Shown one piece after another: positions 32,542 to 40,819 of a stretch of 64,000 bases of DNA. The stretch lies in assembly GCA_003574785.1 (NCBI GenBank), contig QORU01000007.1, positions 124,001-188,000 on the forward strand. Reading direction: 5' to 3'. Position 1 is the stretch's first letter. The number at the start of each line of letters is the position of its first letter. Origin of the DNA: Taklimakanibacter deserti. Lineage in GTDB: Bacteria; Pseudomonadota; Alphaproteobacteria; Rhizobiales; Aestuariivirgaceae. Both the position numbers and the translations under genes were made by a program. The notes beneath the pieces are model-generated. The model was given only the letters and a program-made list of their open reading frames with translations. It was not told the origin of the DNA and made no database searches.

Positions 32542-34719
32542 TCAATTCATCCTCGCTGGAGCCGTGGTGTAGGTTCGGCCGTCGGGCGTCGTGACGGACT
32601 TCGGCGCGGCGATGGCGCCGGCAAGCTGCTCGATGGCTTGCGCTATCTGCAATTGGCCGGCTGCCAGTTGTTCCAGCATCTCCTGCTGCGAATAGGCCGA
32701 CGGAAGTACTGTTCCCGCCTCGCCACTCCCGCTCACCGGTGAGATATGCTCCTGGTCAGCTTCGGCGCGGGACTGACGCGCCTCGAGCCGCTGCCGATGC
32801 GCGATCTCCTGCCGGCGCACGGCCATTTCGTCGTCGTGCTTCTGCTTGTCGAAAGCAAGCTTCTTGTCTTCCTGTTGCGCCTTGATCTGCTCAGCGCTCG
32901 ACTGCGGACTTTGTTGCGCCTGCTGCGCCTCTCTCTTCACCGTCTCGGCGTATTGTTCGATCGCGCCGGCGAGGGCGCGGCCGGCGCGGAAGGGCGCCAC
33001 GGCGAATTTGAGCGTCTCGGCCGCAAATGGCGCCGTCGCCGGCTGTTGCGCCACCAGGGGCACCAATTGCTGCATGGCGCCGCTGAGCGCGCCCAAAAAC
33101 TCGGTTCGGCTCGCCTTCTCGGCATTCTCGTCCGGCTGGATCGTCGAATCGGTTTCGATCTCCAGCACAAAAGGCCGGATGCGCTGTTCACGCAGGAGGC
33201 CGACGATCTTTTCCATGGTGACCGTGGCCTGGAGTTGTTGGATCTGCCCGTCCATCTGACTCTTAGTCTTTGCCAGCGCTTGCACGTTCTGCTGCAACTC
33301 CCGGCCTTCGGGGGATTCCAGGTATTCCAGCGCCTGCCGGCCCAAAGCCTTCACCTGCCCGGCAATGTCGGCCTCGGTCGGCAGATCCATTTGCGCCATA
33401 TCGGCGAATTGCCGGGGCGTATAATTCTCCGCCATGATCTCGGCCGAGATGCGTGTCAGGTCGCGCGCGAAACGCACCAGCTCGCTTTGCCGGTCGCGAA
33501 TGCGGATCGAGCCGTATTGGCTCTTGAGCCGCTGGGCGCCCAGCGTCTCTTCCGGATCGGTGGCGCCGCGCATGATGTCGGAAATACCGCTGATCTGATA
33601 AACATCATCGATCAACTGCCGGCGGAGCGCCACAAGCGAGGTGATGGTGTTCGCCACCTCGACGATCGGCAGCCAGACGACGCTGTCCCTGAGCGAAGCG
33701 CCGCCCAGATTCTGGTAATTGGCAACCGGGATGAGGCGGGCATTGTTGCTCGTATCCTTGAGCGCCGCCTCGATAGCCTCGGCCAGATCGCCGGCGCCGC
33801 CCGGATAAAAGCCCTTGAGCTTCAGCGCCTCGGCCAGGGACGAGATGCGCGCCGTAAGCTCATTGATCTCCTCGAGCTGATCGCGATAGTAACAGAAGTC
33901 AGGCACCGGAACGAGCGAGCGCCGCTCCAGCGTGGCATAAGCGGGCTTCGGGCACGGAAAGAACCTGTCGAGCTTCAGGTAAGGGTCCCTGGCGTCCAGG
34001 ACCTCCTCGACACCGGGCGATACCCAGACGACGACGCCCCGCGTCTTGGACCAGATTTCCCAGACCTCCGCCTTGCTCTCGCCCTTGTAGTCGGGAATCC
34101 GCACCTCGCCTTTGGCATAGTTCGGTGTCTTCAGCTTGATGCTCTGGGCAATCTCGTCGCCGAAACGCGCACGGACCTGCTCACGCGTCAGCCAGGCGCG
34201 CTTCGCCACCCAGCCGACTTCCGCCCATTTGCGGGCGGGCTCATGCAGGAAATCAGCCCGATCCAGGTGGTCGATGACATTGCGGTCGCCGCCGGCCGCC
34301 TCTTCAAGCCTGACCCAGGCGATGCCGCGGCCCACCGTCGCCAGATCGTCGCGGACCTGCAGCATAATGGTGTCAAGACCGATCTCCTCGAAATTGAGGA
34401 TGAGCGCGCGCTCGAGCATCTCGGAGGCCTTGCGGGGCAGTTCTTTTTGATCCGCCCAACGCGGCACCACGACCGGCACCGGGGACCTGGAATAGATCGC
34501 CGGCTTCAACACCTCCATATTGGCCCAGAACATCTTGTATTCACGATCGACACCGGTGGCTGCCATCTTCTTGAGGTCGGCATAGAGCTTGTCGATCGAA
34601 TCGGATTTCTCGTTCCAGAAAGCGAAGAACTTCTGGGCATCGCCGATGCAGTCCAACCAATATGCGGCGTTGCGATCTTCCGCCGATACGGTGTCGCCGC
34701 CGGCTTCGTACGCGGCCAT
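32542..34719 (-). CDS. Phage portal protein (P22-like size)
   Basis: 725 residues from the ATG at 34719, which shares one base with the TerL stop (TGATG); a longer upstream frame lies inside TerL. Typical portal elements: an N-terminal helical domain, then KMFWANMEVLKPAIYSRSP, a wing region with VIDHLDRADFLHEPARKWAE, and a long alpha crown with VYQISGISDIMRGATDPEET. The last 130 residues are Gln/Ala/Glu-rich coiled coil, like the barrel of podoviral portals. It forms the DNA channel at the head vertex. Confidence 0.85.
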   Translation of the reverse strand: MAAYEAGGDTVSAEDRNAAYWLDCIGDAQKFFAFWNEKSDSIDKLYADLKKMAATGVDREYKMFWANMEVLKPAIYSRSPVPVVVPRWADQKELPRKASEMLERALILNFEEIGLDTIMLQVRDDLATVGRGIAWVRLEEAAGGDRNVIDHLDRADFLHEPARKWAEVGWVAKRAWLTREQVRARFGDEIAQSIKLKTPNYAKGEVRIPDYKGESKAEVWEIWSKTRGVVVWVSPGVEEVLDARDPYLKLDRFFPCPKPAYATLERRSLVPVPDFCYYRDQLEEINELTARISSLAEALKLKGFYPGGAGDLAEAIEAALKDTSNNARLIPVANYQNLGGASLRDSVVWLPIVEVANTITSLVALRRQLIDDVYQISGISDIMRGATDPEETLGAQRLKSQYGSIRIRDRQSELVRFARDLTRISAEIMAENYTPRQFADMAQMDLPTEADIAGQVKALGRQALEYLESPEGRELQQNVQALAKTKSQMDGQIQQLQATVTMEKIVGLLREQRIRPFVLEIETDSTIQPDENAEKASRTEFLGALSGAMQQLVPLVAQQPATAPFAAETLKFAVAPFRAGRALAGAIEQYAETVKREAQQAQQSPQSSAEQIKAQQEDKKLAFDKQKHDDEMAVRRQEIAHRQRLEARQSRAEADQEHISPVSGSGEAGTVLPSAYSQQEMLEQLAAGQLQIAQAIEQLAGAIAAPKSVTTPDGRTYTTAPARMN

Positions 34720-36086
34720 CAGATGACCATCCTCTTGCTGGCGGAGGGCTCGGGGGCGCCGGGCAGAAACACCGTGCCCCCAGGCCATGGCTTCGGCTTC
34801 TCGACGGTCTTCGGAACCACCAGTCCGCAATTCACGGCGAACTCGCCGAAGGCATCGGCGCCGTGGCTGTTTTCGTCATGGAGCGGGACGCCGAAAGTCT
34901 GCATGCGCTCGTTGAACCTGCGGCTATAGCGGCGCAGCCGCGAGACCCCCAGCATCACCCGCGTGGTCCGATTGAAGCGCATCCTGGGCAATAGAGCGCG
35001 CGCAGCGTTTATGCGCTCGACCGGCCCAAGTGCCGCACCAATGTGGATGGGCTTCACGCCGAGCCGCATGAGCGTCAGCGCGCGGGTTCGCCCGCCTGCC
35101 CCCCATTCGCGGTTCCTCACATCATGGGGCAGAAAGTGCTCGCCATAGCGAAATGGCGCTTCGCGCCCGATCTCGCGGCGCTGCCGGAAACCCTCGGCCA
35201 GGTCCGGATCGAGCTCGGGCAAGGCTTCCCTGACGATGTCCTCGGCGCCGAGACCGCTCGTCTCGTAATAGTCGATTGCCGTCGCCCACAGGCCGTCATC
35301 CTGGAAGAACCAAATCGAGGTGTAATCGTCGATGCCGATATCCCAGGCCGTCTTGACCGGCCGCGCCGGATCATGCGGGAAATGGCCAATTTGGGCGTCC
35401 TTCTCGGCCTGGGCGATGAGACGGCCATAATAGCTCGCCTCGCTGACATGCTCGTAGCCGCCGCCCCAGACATGCGCCGCCATCTCAGGATCGGCGGCAT
35501 AATCACTTTCCTTCTCTTGGCGCAAGACATCAGGAAACCAGGGATTGTCGTTCCAGTTGACGGCGACGATGACGGCATCATCGCGGGGCTTCCCTCCCCT
35601 GAAAAACTTGTCGACGGCGTCGGTCTCGTGCCGCGGATTCCAGGAGAACCAGATTTCCGAACCCTGCTTGCGGATCGTGGGCCTGAGGAGCCTGAGCGAT
35701 TTGTTGGACAGGCTCTGCGCCTCCTCCACCCAGGCTATGTCATAGTCCTCGAGCGACTTGATGTTTTCAGCATTGTAGGATTGCATGCCCTTGAAGATGA
35801 CGAGCGAGCCGTTCTTGCCGCGGATCTCGGATTCGAGAATGGTGAAGCGGGCGCCCAACCCATAATAAGCGATCTTGTCGACGACCAACTGGCGCACGGA
35901 TTCCTTGATGGAATTCTGCACCTCGCGAATACACACGGCGCGGGTCTTGACCCTGGCGCACAGCAGAACGAGCTGGCCGGCGAAGAAATGCGACTTGGCG
36001 CCGCCCCTGCCGCCATAGGCGCCTTTGTAGCGTCTGGATGTCAGCAGCGGCAGGAAAGCGCGCGGGACATCAAGCTTTCGGATCAA
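34719..36086 (-). CDS. Terminase large subunit
   Basis: The ATPase/nuclease of the DNA-packaging motor. The most sensible start is the TTG at 36086, just inside the end of TerS, giving 455 residues; the frame is open to an ATG at 36239, but that extension is antisense-like. Walker A is GGRGGAKSHFFA (about residues 26-37), Walker B is YDIAWVEEAQS, and the C-terminal RNase H-like nuclease starts with TAWDIGIDDYTSIW. All three are intact by eye. The portal starts on its stop codon. Confidence 0.88.
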   Translation of the reverse strand: MIRKLDVPRAFLPLLTSRRYKGAYGGRGGAKSHFFAGQLVLLCARVKTRAVCIREVQNSIKESVRQLVVDKIAYYGLGARFTILESEIRGKNGSLVIFKGMQSYNAENIKSLEDYDIAWVEEAQSLSNKSLRLLRPTIRKQGSEIWFSWNPRHETDAVDKFFRGGKPRDDAVIVAVNWNDNPWFPDVLRQEKESDYAADPEMAAHVWGGGYEHVSEASYYGRLIAQAEKDAQIGHFPHDPARPVKTAWDIGIDDYTSIWFFQDDGLWATAIDYYETSGLGAEDIVREALPELDPDLAEGFRQRREIGREAPFRYGEHFLPHDVRNREWGAGGRTRALTLMRLGVKPIHIGAALGPVERINAARALLPRMRFNRTTRVMLGVSRLRRYSRRFNERMQTFGVPLHDENSHGADAFGEFAVNCGLVVPKTVEKPKPWPGGTVFLPGAPEPSASKRMVI

Positions 36087-36537
36087 CGACGTGGATCTCG
36101 AATTCGGGGGACGCGTTTTCGGCAGACTCGTCGTTTTCAGCCGGCGAGGCAGCGGTGGCAAGATCGGGCACGATCTTCCTGGCGAGCGCAATGCCGGTCG
36201 CCACCTGCTCCGGCGAGAGATCGCGCCGGCCTTCGACAAAATCGATCAGGGCGTCGATGACGCCCGAATCCATGATCTTGTGGCGCAAGACGGTGATGCC
36301 GCCCTGGCGCGAAGGGAAAAGGCTCGATGGGACGGAGGCGAGATCAGGCGGGCGGACAGGCGGTACGGAAGCGATGAAGAGAGGCGACGGGACTGTATGC
36401 GGATCCTCCGCCGAAGGCTCCGCGCGTTCGGATCGCGGCTGCCTGCCCCGCTTCGGGGGATCGCTGGTGCGATGGCCTTTTTCAGTCAGGATGGCGGGCA
36501 CGGCCGAATGCTGGCCGCGGAAACGATAGGTGACCAT
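36070..36537 (-). CDS. Putative terminase small subunit
   Basis: 155 residues from the ATG at 36537. The N-terminal half is basic and Pro-rich (KRGRQPRSERAEP), fit for DNA contact. The C-terminal half has a helical segment DSGVIDALIDFVEGRRDLSP followed by QVATGIALARKIVPDL and an acidic end. Position directly before TerL with overlap supports TerS; no sequence signature proves it. A GC-rich inverted repeat lies upstream. Confidence 0.6.
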   Translation of the reverse strand: MVTYRFRGQHSAVPAILTEKGHRTSDPPKRGRQPRSERAEPSAEDPHTVPSPLFIASVPPVRPPDLASVPSSLFPSRQGGITVLRHKIMDSGVIDALIDFVEGRRDLSPEQVATGIALARKIVPDLATAASPAENDESAENASPEFEIHVVDPKA

Positions 36538-36877
36538 GATGTTCCTCAATGTTGCGATGGTGGGCACGGCGCGCCCAGAAAAGGCGCGGAAGAGCCAGGG
36601 CGGGATGGAAAGGGCGAGAGGAGGAGAAAGCTGCGCAGGGACGCGCTGAAGCTCTCTATACGATAGACCCGGGCGGCTGCGCTGGCGCGCTTCCGCCCGG
36701 GGTCTACGCAAGGTAAAATATGACTCGGCGGCGCATATAGGTCGCCCCCAAACGCGCTGCCGAGCCCCGTCGGCACCTCCCGGTCGCCGGCGGGGCGCTC
36801 GTCGCCGACCGGATTCTGGACGACTGAAGTATCGCCGTGCCGACCTTCGCCGCCCGACGGCGGTTCAGCCGCTCATT
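36538..36877. other. GC-rich 340-base region upstream of TerS
   Basis: Contains no plausible gene. It has several GC-rich inverted repeats, the strongest at 36664-36706, and another GC-rich hairpin area near 36760-36830. Packaging-recognition (pac/cos) sites usually lie in or near the small terminase gene, so this is a candidate area. Confidence 0.45.
36664..36706. repeat. Long inverted repeat upstream of TerS
   Basis: Left arm TAGACCCGGGCGG, right arm CCGCCCGGGGTCTA, complementary over 13 bases with a single bulged base and a 16-base loop. No T-tract follows on either strand, so it is not a standard intrinsic terminator. It may be an operator, a packaging signal or a transcription barrier. 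Confidence 0.65.
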
Positions 36878-37060
36878 TTATCGAGGGCCAACAATGTCAA
36901 AGGCTTCGAAAGCTTCTTCCCGCAGTCCGCAGCGGATAAGCTCCCTAATCGTATCCGCTTGGTCGCGCAGCCCTTTTCTTAGGCGCAATACCTCCAGGGC
37001 CTCCACCTCGGCCTGATCCAAGGATACTGACAAACTGATCATCAAAGCCTTGTCCGACAT
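36878..37060 (-). CDS. Ribbon-helix-helix-like small regulator (60 aa)
   Basis: The sequence ISLSVSLDQAEVEALEVLRL, then a helix with QADTIRELIRCGLREEA, follows the beta-alpha-alpha pattern of Arc/CopG-type DNA-binding proteins. It is the first gene after the 37.3 kb leader and may regulate the late operon by binding there; this is inference. A helix of acidic/aromatic residues ends the protein. Confidence 0.6.
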   Translation of the reverse strand: MSDKALMISLSVSLDQAEVEALEVLRLRKGLRDQADTIRELIRCGLREEAFEAFDIVGPR

Positions 37061-37243
37061 TCGGTCATTTTACTGAACGTAATACGGCGAATCTAAGAAC
37101 GGCCGGTTGGTCGCATGATAGCCGCTACAAGCAGATCCCGACATTGAACCGGACGACAAAGCCTGACCATCGCATGCTTCGCCTGCCGGCGAAACGCTAG
37201 CCGGATGCAAATCTCGCAAATCGCAAATGGCGGTCAGAGCATG

Positions 37244-37325
37244 AAAAAGCCCGGGAGCTTTTTGTTCCGGGCGCAGTTCCGATCCTGATATTTCCCAATG
37301 CTACCGTTTGGCCCACGATGTCAAT
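37244..37325 (-). promoter_or_regulatory. Phage late leader element B with intrinsic terminator
   Basis: Minus strand: TTGACATCG and GGGCCA, 10 bases, TTGGGAAATATCAGGATCG, then a terminator stem GCCCGG/CCGGGC (37249-37272) followed by five T residues. It duplicates the leader at 24.2 kb in element order and sequence. It stands upstream of the RHH-terminase-portal operon. A terminator directly behind the candidate promoter again points to read-through control. Confidence 0.6.
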
Positions 37326-37420
37326 GGGCTTTGTCGCAGAGCCCGAAATTTGTACATCGCAACTGCGGCTTCAACTCGGCCCGTTGACAAAGGAAACCGA
37401 GCGGCCCCGCAACCGCGCTC

Positions 37421-37930
37421 TCACAGATTTCGGCTGTCGTAAGCCCAATGCAAGAGCGCTTGGCGCTGGCGCCGGCGACACATGCGGTCGCCAGGATCGC
37501 AATTCCTCTTTATCTGAGCGACATGCCGCCTCATCGCCTTCCATCGCCTGATCTGCCGACTGTCCTCTTCGGGCATGCGTCGGCCCATGTAATAGCGGCA
37601 ATACCACTGGAACCAGCCGCGTGGATCATCGGGATGTATCCATCCCTTCTGGCGCCACGCTGACAACGATTGGCTCGCGTCCACGCCGAAATAATTGAGC
37701 GAGCAGTCGCGGCGCGAAGGCGAAAGTTTTGCCCGTGCGAACCAAGCCGCGGGAAATTCGTCCCGACAATCGGTCAGGTACTTACCGCAGAACACTCCCA
37801 GTGCAAGCATCTGCTTGGGCGTCAGGTCGGGCTGAAACTCCGGGTCGAAATTGCGACCTACCGATGCGGTCAGTGCGTAGCGATAGCGGCGCTGCATTGT
37901 GTCGTTAACGGTGATGATCCGGCGAGGCAT
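37421..37930 (-). CDS. Conserved hypothetical protein (169 aa)
   Basis: A protein I recognise as widespread but uncharacterised in bacteria. Conserved pieces are PRRIITVNDTMQRRYRYALT, LTPKQMLALGVFCGKYLTDC, LNYFGVDASQSLSAWRQKGW, DPRGWFQWYCRYYMGRRMPE and QRQALLHWAYDS. It is full length, with many aromatic, Cys and Arg residues. No catalytic motif is evident. It is the first host-type gene to the right of the phage cluster. Tryptophan/cysteine-rich conservation suggests a nucleic-acid or cofactor binder, but that is a guess. Confidence 0.8.
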   Translation of the reverse strand: MPRRIITVNDTMQRRYRYALTASVGRNFDPEFQPDLTPKQMLALGVFCGKYLTDCRDEFPAAWFARAKLSPSRRDCSLNYFGVDASQSLSAWRQKGWIHPDDPRGWFQWYCRYYMGRRMPEEDSRQIRRWKAMRRHVAQIKRNCDPGDRMCRRRQRQALLHWAYDSRNL

Positions 37931-38086
37931 CCTGTGTTCCGATCAGTTCAATATGCAAATCGCGCCATCCAACAGTGAAGCTATTTCCAAAACTTGAACC
38001 CACTACAGATTGGCAGAGCAAGTTTGCCCCGACATGGCCCCAAAATGACCTAGAACTGACGTGGGGTCCGGAGCGTTTTCTGTATC

Positions 38087-38326
38087 ATGGACAGAAGGCA
38101 GCTAATAGAGCTGGTCACACACGCCCGTAAGGCAGCGGATGAGTGTGAACGTCTCAGGGTGACCGAAATTCTTGCAATTAGGGCCTTGCGAGCGGCGGGA
38201 GAAAGCACCCAGCTACTGGAGGCCGCATTGATCGCACGGGAAGCAGAGTATGATCGGCATGTCGCCGAAATGGAAAGATTGCTCGACGAACTCGACGGCC
38301 TGCCCGCGATCGAAATGAAAGTCTAA
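38087..38326 (+). CDS. Small helical protein (79 aa), paralogue of 45962
   Basis: A soluble, charged, helical protein: an amphipathic helix with ADECERLRVTEILAIRALRA, then a coiled-coil stretch EAEYDRHVAEMERLLDELDG. A diverged copy lies at 45962-46186 with similar flanking DNA, including the downstream hairpin. Unknown function. The ATG is preceded by a non-coding 150 bases. Confidence 0.6.
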   Translation: MDRRQLIELVTHARKAADECERLRVTEILAIRALRAAGESTQLLEAALIAREAEYDRHVAEMERLLDELDGLPAIEMKV

Positions 38327-38441
38327 CCCTTGGATCTGGCGACAAAACAGTAGCAGGCTGGTTCTATGTCCCACGGCTCATTTTGGGCTTCATTGATTGC
38401 GGCGCCGCCTACCAAGACCCCCGTCCAGTAGGAGATGGCGC

Positions 38442-38478
38442 CCATGAAAGCCCTTGGATATCTCCCGGGGCTTTCATG
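38442..38478. terminator. Bidirectional hairpin terminator
   Basis: Stem CATGAAAGCCC paired with GGGCTTTCATG, 11 base pairs, loop about 15 bases. It lies downstream of the 38087 gene on the plus strand and just behind the 38482 gene on the minus strand. The same hairpin recurs at 46292-46326. Confidence 0.65.
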
Positions 38479-38481
38479 CTC

Positions 38482-38616
38482 TCAGGCTCCGAGAACGAAG
38501 CCAAACGCCACGCTAATCAAGAAGAGAATAAGGAGCAGACGCAACCAGTGCCGAAGTGACCGGTGGGCCGGCGGTTCGTCGTTTCGCTCGAATGAGTCAC
38601 CAATGCGGGAACGCAT
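38482..38616 (-). CDS. Small single-TM protein (44 aa), paralogue of 42104
   Basis: ATG at 38616, stop at 38482. A polar N-terminus starting MRSRIGDSFERNDEP leads to one hydrophobic segment (about residues 24-43) ending FGFVLGA. The paralogue at 42104-42295 shares the MRSRI start and the LILFL...FGFVLGA segment but continues further. It is too short for most gene finders, but the copy conservation supports it. Function unknown. Confidence 0.5.
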   Translation of the reverse strand: MRSRIGDSFERNDEPPAHRSLRHWLRLLLILFLISVAFGFVLGA

Positions 38617-38788
38617 CCCTCTGAAAGGTCGCAACGGCCAATAAGGTTTCATAGTCGCGTGCCTTTGGCGGCAAACGACAGGATTCGCGCAGCTATCGTT
38701 GCTCTCTCGGCATCATCACAGCCAAGTTTCAGACAGGCTTCGTCCACGACCTTCGAGAAGAGCGCTATTTCGGCCGGATTGAAGGCGC
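38600..38788 (-). pseudogene. Broken copy of the 42279 gene
   Basis: Nearly identical to 42282-42470 (more than 90% by eye), but the start codon region is deleted (the bases TTTTGCATG are absent at about 38788). A two-base deletion in a CGCG run near 38657 shifts the frame. The intact copy encodes a 65-residue protein. Confidence 0.75.
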
Positions 38789-38798
38789 CTCACCTCCG

Positions 38799-38912
38799 TC
38801 ATAGCCCGCGCCGCTTCTGTCGCCTCACACGTGCGTTCTGCTCGCAGATACCGGCGTGAACTTCATACAGCGCGGCGACCAACTCAGACCTGTTGTCGTT
38901 TGCTGGCGGCAT
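38799..38912 (-). CDS. Tiny Arg-rich protein (37 aa), paralogue of 42489
   Basis: ATG at 38912, stop TGA at 38799. It begins MPPANDNRSELVAALYEVHA and ends in a basic tail RRQKRRGL. The second half is almost identical to the 42489 gene product, while the first half is different, so the copies have swapped N-termini. Unknown function. Confidence 0.5.
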   Translation of the reverse strand: MPPANDNRSELVAALYEVHAGICEQNARVRRQKRRGL

Positions 38913-39250
38913 GGTCGGTCGACTCCTGTAGAAAGCAGAAAGCAGACACCCGGAGGCCAGATTCTGCAATCGGCCCTAGAACGGCCGATCTGGTCGGGGG
39001 CCACTAGCGTAGCCAAGGTTTCGAAATCGCCGTCCTTGCACTGACATGACAGCGGGAAATGGGCATCTATGCTGCATCGAGGTTTTGTGTCCCGCGGGTC
39101 GAATCGAGGTAAGGAGGATTTGGCGCGTGGCAAGCCCAAATCATCGCCGTCCATCGAGTGCCCCGCTCGGCCGCGCTGGCGGGTTTTTGTTTGAGCAATG
39201 AGGGCAAAATCCGTAATTTGCCCACCGTCGACGAGCTAGGGAGCACCCAA

Positions 39251-39700
39251 ATGTATGCCAATATTCTCTTGAGCACGGATGGATCGGATGTCGCGAAAAA
39301 AGGCGTCGAGCATGGGGTTGCTTTGGCAAAGGCCCTGAATGCCAAAGCAACGGTGGTCACCGTGACCGAACCTATGCCGGCCAACCTTGCGGGAGGTTTT
39401 TCAGGATATACCCCTAGGCAGGAATTGATCGATAACTTTGACGCAGCCGCCAAGGAACGTGCGGGCGAGATACTGGATAACGTTCGTGCCATGGCGGAGC
39501 AAATCGGGATATCTGTAGAGCTGTTGCATGTTCCGAATGCGCACCCAGCCACTGCGATTATCGAGACAGCAAAGTCCAGAGGTTGCGACTTGATCGTTAT
39601 GGCCTCTCATGGGCGTCGCGGCGTCACGAAGCTATTAATGGGGAGTCAAACATCGGAGGTCCTGGCTGACGGAAGCGTGCCGGTGTTGCTCGTGCGGTAA
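39251..39700 (+). CDS. Universal stress protein (UspA family)
   Basis: 149 residues from ATG 39251; an upstream extension of the frame is not Usp-like. A single Usp domain: MYANILLSTDGSD at the start (first strand and the adenine-pocket Asp), TVVTVTEPM, the acidic helix, and the ATP-binding pattern ASHGRRGVTKLLMGSQTSE (G-x2-G-x9-G) followed by VPVLLVR. It binds ATP and is linked with stress resistance in the family. No promoter of EcfG type was found in front of it. Confidence 0.92.
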   Translation: MYANILLSTDGSDVAKKGVEHGVALAKALNAKATVVTVTEPMPANLAGGFSGYTPRQELIDNFDAAAKERAGEILDNVRAMAEQIGISVELLHVPNAHPATAIIETAKSRGCDLIVMASHGRRGVTKLLMGSQTSEVLADGSVPVLLVR

Positions 39701-39822
39701 CGCCTTGCCGTGTCCTGCCGCGCCCGCGCTGCCAAAAGAAAAAGCCTGCCAGCGTTTGCCCCCAACGTAAGGCGGCGCTCGCGAGAGCGCCGGAACCAGT
39801 GTCCCCGAGTCTTTCGTGCGCC

Positions 39823-40092
39823 TCACGGCTCGCGCGTGCCTTCGTCGACCTTCGTGATCCCTTCGCCCAGATTATAAATCTCGAGTGCTTTCAAGACCTC
39901 GGCCTCAGTCAGTGTATCGCCGCGGCTTCCGATGATCGCCCGGAGCGCGGTGGGGGCGCCATGACGATCGATTACAGCCAGTAGCGCGCCATGCGTGCCG
40001 ACGAGGCTGGGCGTTGTCGGCGGTATACCCAGTCCCTGTAGCGCCATGCTGATCTCTGCCTCGATGCGCGTTCGCAGATCCTGATTGGCCAT
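39823..40092 (-). CDS. Hypothetical protein (89 aa), paralogue of 41677
   Basis: Begins MANQDLRTRIEAEISMALQG and contains a SRGDTLTEAEVLKALEIYNL segment; both match the 41677 protein (RIEAEIANALEAL and SYGDTLTDAEVLSALEAYN). A helical soluble protein of an unknown, apparently rhizobial family. The ATG overlaps the stop of the 40092-40280 gene, forming a two-gene operon with an EcfG-type promoter. Confidence 0.6.
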   Translation of the reverse strand: MANQDLRTRIEAEISMALQGLGIPPTTPSLVGTHGALLAVIDRHGAPTALRAIIGSRGDTLTEAEVLKALEIYNLGEGITKVDEGTREP

Positions 40093-40280
40093 TATCGGGT
40101 CGTCTTATCGAGCGCTATCGCCAGAAGGGCGTCGTATCGGCGCTCGCCTCGATTTGCAAAGCCGAGGACGCGGGCGGCGATTATCGGCCGCATAGCTGCG
40201 TCGCATTGAAGCGTGTCGCAGGCTTCGTTGGTCACTTTAGCGACCATGTCCAGTTCGTCCGGAGTCAGCGCATTTCTCAT
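40092..40280 (-). CDS. Hypothetical protein (62 aa), paralogue of 42279 and 62121
   Basis: A small helical protein: ALTPDELDMVAKVTNEACDT, then IIAARVLGFANRGERRYDAL. The pattern P-x-E-[IL]...DEA...[AR]ARxLxFAxxG-x-R-x-[YF] recurs in the products at 42279 and, more weakly, 62121, defining a family of at least three members in this window. Promoter GGAAC-N16-CGTT lies 50 bases upstream. Function unknown. Confidence 0.6.
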   Translation of the reverse strand: MRNALTPDELDMVAKVTNEACDTLQCDAAMRPIIAARVLGFANRGERRYDALLAIALDKTTR

Positions 40281-40329
40281 GGCAAAGCCTCATGCGCCGT
40301 CCCTGGTGCAGAGGGGTCTAAGAGGGCAG

Positions 40330-40354
40330 AACGTCGGCGGATTCGGGAAGTTCC
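40330..40354 (-). promoter_or_regulatory. EcfG-type promoter of the 40280-39823 operon
   Basis: Minus strand GGAAC (40354-40350), 16 bases, CGTT (40333-40330): full match to GGAAC-N16/17-CGTT. The -10 lies 50 bases before the ATG at 40280. Confidence 0.7.
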
Positions 40355-40406
40355 TGTTTCGGCGGGCGTAGGCGGCCCTGCGCTTTCGCGACTCATCCAA
40401 AGATGA

Positions 40407-40436
40407 ACCCGCCCGGATGGTGCACCGCGGGCGGGT
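40407..40436. terminator. GC-rich hairpin, possible terminator
   Basis: Perfect stem ACCCGCCCG / CGGGCGGGT with a 12-base loop. No T-tract on either side, so termination is uncertain. It separates the stress operon promoter at 40330 from the 40491 gene. Confidence 0.45.
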
Positions 40437-40490
40437 CAGGTGACGACCTACCAGGGGGACTGCGGGGAGTGGGGGCAGGTCGACGTGCGG

Positions 40491-40772
40491 CTAACGCGCT
40501 TGCGTCTGAAAGGTTGCGGGGCGGCCGGAAGCAGGTTCGATGGCAATCCACGGGCCGGCCACTTCCTCGATCACAACAACCCAGCGCTCCTGAATCGTGC
40601 CGCCAGACACGCACGCATCAAATGCATCCCGGTACGCGAACCCCTCCCGATGGCCACCCTCAGCGCGTTGGGCCGGTTCCCAGCACCGCGCGTCGCTTCG
40701 TGGCGCTGCGCAAGAAGGATTCGCCAAGACGGTAACGGCGAGAATGCCGGTGATGAGGAAGGCAGCACGCAT
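40491..40772 (-). CDS. Small secreted protein (93 aa)
   Basis: A clear signal peptide (MRAAFLITGILAVTVLANPS with cleavage near SCAA) is followed by a 70-residue domain containing two cysteines (ARCWEP and FDACVSG), a strand ERWVVVIEEVAGPWIAIEP and a polar end. It probably resides in the periplasm with a disulfide. No family recognised. Confidence 0.55.
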   Translation of the reverse strand: MRAAFLITGILAVTVLANPSCAAPRSDARCWEPAQRAEGGHREGFAYRDAFDACVSGGTIQERWVVVIEEVAGPWIAIEPASGRPATFQTQAR

Positions 40773-40819
40773 AAGCGATCAACGCCTAGTTAGGCCGTTG
40801 GTTCGATTGGCGTTGGTCG

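Noticed and set aside
32746..34929. 727-residue plus-strand ORF antisense to the portal gene
   Set aside because: An effect of high GC; the minus-strand portal and TerL have clear motifs.
24211..37325. The repeated leader as a pair of attachment sites
   Set aside because: Both copies sit directly in front of phage operons on the same strand and are followed by terminators; there is no integrase and no host gene interrupted. A control element fits better.
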